Shown here: one piece after another, positions 4,566 through 8,509 of the stretch
Layout: each line of letters starts with the position of its first letter
Numbering within the stretch: the stretch's first letter is position 1
Origin: Alphaproteobacteria bacterium MarineAlpha3_Bin4
GTDB lineage: Bacteria; Pseudomonadota; Alphaproteobacteria; Rhodospirillales; Casp-alpha2
NCBI GenBank assembly: GCA_002938045.1
Contig: PTLJ01000051.1
Span: 1 to 8,509, forward strand
Length of the DNA: 8,509 nt
Direction of reading: 5' to 3'
The notes under the pieces: model-generated
The model's input: the letters and a program-made list of their open reading frames with translations, nothing else
Databases searched by the model: none
Told to the model about the DNA's origin: nothing
Position numbers and translations under genes: made by a program

Positions 4566-7086
4566 ATTAGGTCTTGGCTGGCGGTTGGCGCGCCGCGAGT
4601 TACCCCACGGGCTTCGGGGATTCCGGGTTTTTCTTGCCTGCATTACGCTTGGCGTTGGCACCATCGCTAGTGTCGGCAGCTTGAGCCAGGCAATCGTTGC
4701 CGGGCTCGTGGCGGACGGTGCCCGGCTGCTCGGCGGCGAGATCGATCTTCGGCTCCTAAACCGGCCGGCAACGGACAAACAACAGGCCTATCTAGCAGCG
4801 CAGTCGGCGGCCGTTTCCAGGGTCGTCAAGATGCGCGCCATGGCTCGGCCGCTGGAAATCCGCGACAAACGTGCGATGGTGGAGCTTAAGGCCGTCGACG
4901 GCGCCTATCCGCTGGTCGGCAACATCAAAACGGCACCACCCGTGCCCCTCCATAATATGCTCGGCAAGCAGAACGATATCTGGGGCGCGGTCGTCGATGC
5001 AAACCTGTTGACCCGTCTTGGCCTCAAGCTCGGCGAGCGCATTCGCGTTGGCACCGCCACCTTCGAGCTCCGCGCCACGGTCGTCCACGAGCCTGACCGC
5101 GTTGCCACCGTCTTCAGTTTCGGGCCGCGACTGTTGATATCGACGACAGCCCTGATGGCGACCAATCTGGTGCAACCGGGAAGCCAGATCCGCTACCACT
5201 ACCGGCTTTTGATGGCGCCGGGCAATAGCACCGCCGCTTGGACTGAACGGTTGGGCTCGGTTTTTCCCACCGCCGGTTGGCGGATCAGCACGACCAAGGA
5301 TGCAGCTCATGGCGTCAGGCGGTTCGTCGACCGTATGACCCTATTCTTGTCGTTCGTCGGTTTAACAGTGCTGCTGGTTGGTGGCCTCGGAATTACCAGC
5401 GCCGTGCGCAGTTATCTCGACGGCAAGAGGGCGACTATTGCCGTACTTAAATGCCTAGGCGCGCCGGGCCGTCTGATCTTCATCATCTACATGATGCAGA
5501 TGCTCATACTCGGCGGCCTCGGGGTATCGTTCGGGCTCCTAATCGGCGCCGCCGCGCCGGTTGCGATGATCGAGACCGTCGGCAAACTACTTCCGGTGAC
5601 GCCGATTGCGGCGCTCTACGGGAATGCCCTCACCGTTGCCGGCGTGTTTGGCGTACTGACGACGGCGACGTTCGCTGTCTTGCCGGTGGCTCGGGCGCGT
5701 GGCGTTCGCGCCGCGGAGTTATTCCGGGCCTGCGTCGCCCCCATCAACGGCCGGGCCGGCGGCGCCTTCGTTCTGGCTTCGGCGCTCGGCGTCGGTCTGC
5801 TAGTATTGCTGACACTTCTCACCGCCAACGACCGCTACTTCGCTTGTTGGTTCGTCGGCGGCGCCCTGATGACGCTTTTGATGCTGCGCGGAGGCAGCGG
5901 CGTGGTGATTGCACTGGCGCCCCGGATTAATCTGTTTGCCGATGGCCCCTGGCGGGTTGTGCAGGCGAATCTCTGCCGGCCCGGCACCTCGACGCCCAAC
6001 ATCATCGTTTCTTTTGGGCTCGGGCTGTCGGTGCTGATCGCCATCGCGCTGATTGAAGGCAACATGCGACGGCAGATCGAGGAGCGTCTGCCCGATCAGG
6101 CGCCCGCCTTCTTCTTCATCGATATTCAAACTCATCAGGCGACTGCCTTCGACGCCGCCGTCACCGAAGTGCCGGAAACCACGGGTTACAAGCGCGTCCC
6201 GACGCTCCGCGGACGCATCGTCCGGATCGCTGGCGTGCCGGTCGACGAGGTTGCTATCGCCCAAGACAGCAAGTGGGCCGTCCATGGTGACCGCGCCCTG
6301 ACCTACGCGGCCGAACGCGGCGAAGCCTCGAAACTTGTGGCCGGTGAATGGTGGCCATCCAATTACGCTGGGCCGGCTGCCATCTCCCTCGATGCCGGCC
6401 TGGCCCGCGGCTTCGGCATCGGCATCGGCGACACCCTGACCTTCAACGTCCTGGGCAACGAAATCACGGCGATAGTCGCCAGCCTGCGCGAGATCGATTG
6501 GCGCAGTCTACGCTTCGATTTCGCCATCATCTTCGCGCCGGGAACCCTGGAAGCGGCGCCGCACAGCTACATCGCCGCCATTGAGGCTCCTCGTCACCGC
6601 GAGGATGCGGTCGAGCGCGCCGCCACCGACGCCTTTCCCAATATCTCGGCAATCCGGGTCCGCAATGCCTTGCAGGCGGCGGCGCAGATACTCTCAGGTA
6701 TCAGCGCGGCGGTGACCGGAACGGCGGTGCTGACACTGGTTGCCGGCGTCATCGTGCTGTCCGGTGTGATCGCGTCGGAACACCATAGGCGCGTCTACGA
6801 TGCCGTTATCTACAAGGTGCTAGGCGCGACCCGTAGGCACGTCCTCGGCATTTATCTGTTCGAATACGGCGTCCTCGGCTTGGTGACGGCGCTGATCGCG
6901 GCGGTAATTGGCACGCTGACCGCCTGGGGGGTGATCCGCTTCCTAATGGACGCCGAATGGATGTTCCTGCCCGGCGTCGTCGCGGTCACCTCTGCGATCT
7001 GTCTTTCCGTTACATTAGGCATGGGGCTGATCGGCACTTGGCAGGCCCTCGGTAACAAGGCGGCTCCGCACCTCCGAAATGAGTGA
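4555..7086 (+). CDS. ybbP: ABC transporter permease YbbP (FtsX/MacB-type, duplicated)
   Basis: An 843-residue inner-membrane permease (E. coli YbbP is about 800). Apparent order: first helix about 24-50, a periplasmic domain about 51-262 (GGEIDLRLLNR near its start, as in MacB-type domains), a core of three helices about 264-286, 308-334 and 358-380 with the FtsX signature ATIAVLKCLGAPGR between the first two, central helices about 404-422, 430-453 and 484-500, a second periplasmic domain about 501-712, and a final core about 716-740, 765-796 and 804-827. The second core repeats the signature as DAVIYKVLGATRR (749-761), showing internal duplication. The cytoplasmic loops with VLK/LGA probably contact YbbA. 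ATG 4555 is chosen over an upstream frame start because GGAAG (4545-4549) lies 5 bases before it and the family begins here. The likely role, from family context, is handling of lipophilic molecules in the inner membrane with TesA; the substrate is not known from sequence. Confidence 0.93.
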   Translation: MTDELGLGWRLARRELPHGLRGFRVFLACITLGVGTIASVGSLSQAIVAGLVADGARLLGGEIDLRLLNRPATDKQQAYLAAQSAAVSRVVKMRAMARPLEIRDKRAMVELKAVDGAYPLVGNIKTAPPVPLHNMLGKQNDIWGAVVDANLLTRLGLKLGERIRVGTATFELRATVVHEPDRVATVFSFGPRLLISTTALMATNLVQPGSQIRYHYRLLMAPGNSTAAWTERLGSVFPTAGWRISTTKDAAHGVRRFVDRMTLFLSFVGLTVLLVGGLGITSAVRSYLDGKRATIAVLKCLGAPGRLIFIIYMMQMLILGGLGVSFGLLIGAAAPVAMIETVGKLLPVTPIAALYGNALTVAGVFGVLTTATFAVLPVARARGVRAAELFRACVAPINGRAGGAFVLASALGVGLLVLLTLLTANDRYFACWFVGGALMTLLMLRGGSGVVIALAPRINLFADGPWRVVQANLCRPGTSTPNIIVSFGLGLSVLIAIALIEGNMRRQIEERLPDQAPAFFFIDIQTHQATAFDAAVTEVPETTGYKRVPTLRGRIVRIAGVPVDEVAIAQDSKWAVHGDRALTYAAERGEASKLVAGEWWPSNYAGPAAISLDAGLARGFGIGIGDTLTFNVLGNEITAIVASLREIDWRSLRFDFAIIFAPGTLEAAPHSYIAAIEAPRHREDAVERAATDAFPNISAIRVRNALQAAAQILSGISAAVTGTAVLTLVAGVIVLSGVIASEHHRRVYDAVIYKVLGATRRHVLGIYLFEYGVLGLVTALIAAVIGTLTAWGVIRFLMDAEWMFLPGVVAVTSAICLSVTLGMGLIGTWQALGNKAAPHLRNE

Positions 7087-7102
7087 GCCCGGGACTACAG
7101 CC

Positions 7103-7131
7103 CATGTCTGCTTGATATCTGCAATCGAACC
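7103..7131. repeat. Short interspersed repeat, copy 1
   Basis: CATGTCTGCT, an 8-base spacer, then GCAATCGAACC. It matches copy 2 at 7262-7289 in the first ten bases exactly and in 10 of the last 11. From memory, sequences beginning ATGTCTGCT and containing GGAC are abundant between genes in many Rhizobiales and Rhodospirillales; I could not check this. Confidence 0.55.
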
Positions 7132-7169
7132 ACCGGAATTTTTTGACTACCAGGGTACGCGCAGACCCT

Positions 7170-7199
7170 AAAGTCCGCTCCTACCTATTAACGGACCTT
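7170..7199. repeat. Imperfect inverted repeat AAAGTCCG / CGGACCTT
   Basis: Seven of eight pairs match around a 14-base loop. No T run follows, so it is not a good terminator. It lies between the two copies of the short repeat and shares their GTCCG/CGGAC theme, so it may be part of the same repeat family. Confidence 0.4.
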
Positions 7200-7261
7200 A
7201 GCTTGGGCAGTTTTGAACGTTGGCTTTACTCCCGACAGCTGATTTTTGGAAAGAGGTCCCG

Positions 7262-7289
7262 CATGTCTGCTAGTGGCCGCAATCGGACC
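7262..7289. repeat. Short interspersed repeat, copy 2
   Basis: CATGTCTGCT, a 7-base spacer, then GCAATCGGACC. It has the same orientation as copy 1, 159 bases further on. Read from its ATG it gives a nine-residue peptide and a stop, so it is not a gene. Confidence 0.55.
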
Positions 7290-7365
7290 TAGGAGCCTAC
7301 CTGTCTGAATCTCAGGCCATAGGTGCCAGTCAGGATCGCTTCTCGGGCATCATAAAATCAGCAGC

Positions 7366-7381
7366 TTATCCGAATGGATAA
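7366..7381 (-). terminator. Weak possible terminator after the transporter gene
   Basis: TTATCC-GAAT-GGATAA forms a 6-pair AT-rich stem with a 4-base loop, 15 bases past the stop of the minus-strand transporter gene. On that strand a short T tract follows only after about 8 bases. The structure is weak. Confidence 0.25.
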
Positions 7382-7395
7382 TAAGTTTATTGCGT

Positions 7396-8097
7396 TCAGC
7401 CGACCACAGTTGCGTTGACGATTACTGCGCCGAGAACAACAGTGACGGCGCCGACCGCGCCCTGCAGCGCGTGGTTGGCCCAGGTCAGAGTCCGCGCCGT
7501 ATAGCACAAGGGAATGGCGATGACGGCCGACAGTGCCGCCATGCCAGAGACCGAGCCAAGACCAAACAGCATAACATAGGCAAGCCCAGTTATTGGCTCC
7601 GAAACCGTTGAAGCCGTCAGGATCAACAATGTCCCCGAACCGGCCAGCCCATGCATCACGCCGATCAACAGCGTGCGGACTGGCAGGCTCCGGGGGTGAT
7701 CATGCTCGTGCACCGACGCATTGTGCTGACTAGGTTCTCCCTTGTGGGAGTGGGCATGAATATGGGCGACGCCGTCATCGTGACGGTGTATATGGAAGTG
7801 CACCCGCTCATGCCAAAGCCGGTAGAACACTTGCAGCCCGAGGCCAATCAACATAACGCCGACGGCGCCTTCGAACCACTCTGTTAAGGCCGCGTCGAGG
7901 CTGGCGTCAACGATGATGGCGGTACCGGTGACCGCCATCAACGTCAACGTATGGCCGAAGCCCCAAACAGCTCCGTGGGCGACGGCCCGGCGGAACAAGT
8001 TCTGGTCAGCCGCTATGCTGGCAACGGCGGCAACGTGATCGGCCTCCATCGCGTGCTGCATGCCAATCAGAACCCCCAATAACAGGATCGAGATCAT
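7396..8097 (-). CDS. NicO/UreH-like nickel/cobalt membrane transporter
   Basis: A 233-residue inner-membrane protein with about six hydrophobic segments. The first segment holds His15-x4-Asp20-His21 (GMQHAMEADH), the metal-site signature of NiCoT/NicO-type Ni2+/Co2+ transporters. A second conserved motif is GFGHTL (46-51), and GVMHGLAGSG (146-155) is a third conserved His site. Between two membrane blocks lies a hydrophilic loop at about 96-135 with around a dozen histidines, a likely metal-binding segment. Proteins of this type are often annotated as urease accessory UreH or HupE-like; no urease or hydrogenase gene is visible here, so the metal and client enzyme are inferred only. The ATG at 8097 is preceded by GAAGGGGAA, a good ribosome binding site at about 5 bases. 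It is convergent with ybbP. No metal riboswitch or NikR-type site was recognised upstream. Confidence 0.82.
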   Translation of the reverse strand: MISILLLGVLIGMQHAMEADHVAAVASIAADQNLFRRAVAHGAVWGFGHTLTLMAVTGTAIIVDASLDAALTEWFEGAVGVMLIGLGLQVFYRLWHERVHFHIHRHDDGVAHIHAHSHKGEPSQHNASVHEHDHPRSLPVRTLLIGVMHGLAGSGTLLILTASTVSEPITGLAYVMLFGLGSVSGMAALSAVIAIPLCYTARTLTWANHALQGAVGAVTVVLGAVIVNATVVG

Positions 8098-8361
8098 CGT
8101 TCCCCTTCCGACCCGGTCCCCGGCGCCATCAAAGGATAAAGCGGGAATTTTTGGCTTGCTTAAGCGTCGCGGAGCTTTGCATGCTTTTTTCCAAGAGCTA
8201 ACTCATTGAAAAGATTGATCGGAGTAAATGGATTTGAATTGCTTTTCCTACGTCAAACCTAGTTTGGAACAGTACGAAAAGGCTCAGAAAACCGGGCCTT
8301 TTCGCTTTTTACCAATATCTCTAGTTTAGCTTAATTTGGGCTTATTTGGAGGAGTTTGTGA
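8098..8361. other. AT-rich gap with an orphan terminator
   Basis: No long reading frame is present. The minus strand must carry the transporter promoter, but I see no convincing -35/-10 pair. A perfect dyad CAAAC-CTA-GTTTG lies at 8254-8266 and a strong plus-strand terminator at 8275-8310. A 33-codon plus-strand ORF (8228-8329, preceded by GGAG) runs through the terminator and is probably not a gene. Confidence 0.5.
8275..8310 (+). terminator. Strong intrinsic terminator on the plus strand
   Basis: CGAAAAGGCTC (8275-8285) pairs with GGGCCTTTTCG (8294-8304) as an 11-pair stem with one G-T pair and an 8-base loop. It is followed by C and five Ts (8306-8310). The reverse strand has no T run after the stem, so the element points along the plus strand. 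No plus-strand gene ends nearby; the last one stops at 7086. Confidence 0.75.
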
Positions 8362-8509
8362 TCAATCCGTGAACGCGGCGTCGAGAGAAGAGGCGGCAAA
8401 ATTAAGGTTGAGGTCCCTTAGGCGGCCACCGCTGAGCGTCGAACAATCAACCGGCTTGTCTGCTTCTAGGCGGCGGTCCATGGGCTGCATCAGGGACTTC
8501 AGACCGCCG
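8362..8509 (-). CDS. C-terminal end of an unrecognised protein (partial)
   Basis: A frame open from the window edge to a TGA at 8362-8364 gives the last 48 residues of a protein that begins outside the window. Codons mostly end in G or C, like the GC-rich genes here. The end reads LRDLNLNFAASSLDAAFTD, and an earlier part reads LMQPMDRRLEADKPVDCST. I recognise no family. An opposite frame (from GTG 8369) is also open to the edge but is arginine-rich and less protein-like. It is co-directional with the transporter gene 264 bases downstream. Confidence 0.5.
   Translation of the reverse strand, partial: GGLKSLMQPMDRRLEADKPVDCSTLSGGRLRDLNLNFAASSLDAAFTD

Larger units (their letters stand above)
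7087..7395. other. 309-base gap with repeats, no gene seen
   Basis: No reading frame here looks coding. The gap separates the ybbP stop from the convergent transporter gene. It contains two diverged copies of a short repeat (7103-7131 and 7262-7289), an imperfect inverted repeat (7170-7199) and a small hairpin (7366-7381). There is no strong T-run terminator after ybbP. Confidence 0.6.

Noticed and set aside
5451..5930. A 159-residue plus-strand frame inside ybbP
   Set aside because: It is an arginine-rich out-of-frame shadow of the permease gene.
8228..8329. A 33-codon plus-strand ORF preceded by GGAG
   Set aside because: It reads straight through the terminator stem, its spacing to GGAG is only three bases, and the product resembles nothing known to me.
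8348..8509. A plus-strand gene starting at GTG 8358 or 8369 behind GGAGGAG
   Set aside because: GTG 8358 stops after four codons. GTG 8369 is 14 bases from the site and its product is low-complexity and arginine-rich, while the opposite frame looks like a protein end.
1..8509. CRISPR arrays, prophage or complete insertion sequences
   Set aside because: No regularly spaced repeats, transposase, integrase or phage structural motifs were seen on either strand.

Overview
The window looks like a piece of an alphaproteobacterial chromosome, possibly Rhodospirillales-like. This is inferred from the GC-rich tesA/ybbA/ybbP block and from short intergenic repeats of a kind I associate with those genomes; no rRNA or other marker gene is present, so the assignment is tentative. 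Composition splits the window in two. About 1-3160 is comparatively AT-rich, with scattered small or unusual genes and one gene wreck, and reads like accessory DNA. About 3167-8100 is GC-rich and densely coding, and reads like core chromosome.

Left part. A lone plus-strand gene (174-956, GTG start) encodes an Fe(II)/2-oxoglutarate-dependent oxygenase with an intact HxD...H...R site. Next come minus-strand reading frames: a questionable 62-residue ORF (1001-1189), a convincing 43-residue single-span membrane protein (1402-1533), and a secreted beta-propeller protein with five Asp-box-like motifs (1595-2584, TTG start). Divergent from the propeller gene is a broken gene (2670 to about 3177). 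It starts with a signal peptide and then runs through successive frames that read like an arylsulfotransferase-type propeller. Near-perfect CTAAA-n-TTTAG dyads recur just upstream of three of these genes and once inside the wreck. They are the most interesting unexplained pattern here.

Central part. tesA (GDSL lysophospholipase/thioesterase, minus) and ybbA-ybbP (ABC ATPase plus FtsX-type permease, plus) are divergent, as in E. coli. Their predicted start codons overlap within a CATG, leaving no intergenic space. ybbP overlaps ybbA by 11 bases. The trio plausibly serves one envelope process: the ATPase/permease works on a lipophilic substrate and the periplasmic hydrolase cleaves it.

Right part. 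A 309-base non-coding gap carries two diverged copies of a short repeat and an imperfect inverted repeat. It is followed by a minus-strand NicO/UreH-like Ni/Co membrane transporter (7396-8097) with a histidine-rich loop. The next gap (8098-8361) holds a strong plus-strand intrinsic terminator with no obvious gene to terminate. The window ends inside a minus-strand gene of unknown function (8362-8509, C-terminus only).

I see no CRISPR array, tRNA, rRNA, complete insertion sequence, or clear new multi-gene system. The strongest leads are the shared dyad motif, the decayed propeller gene, the unannotated small membrane protein, and the orphan terminator.
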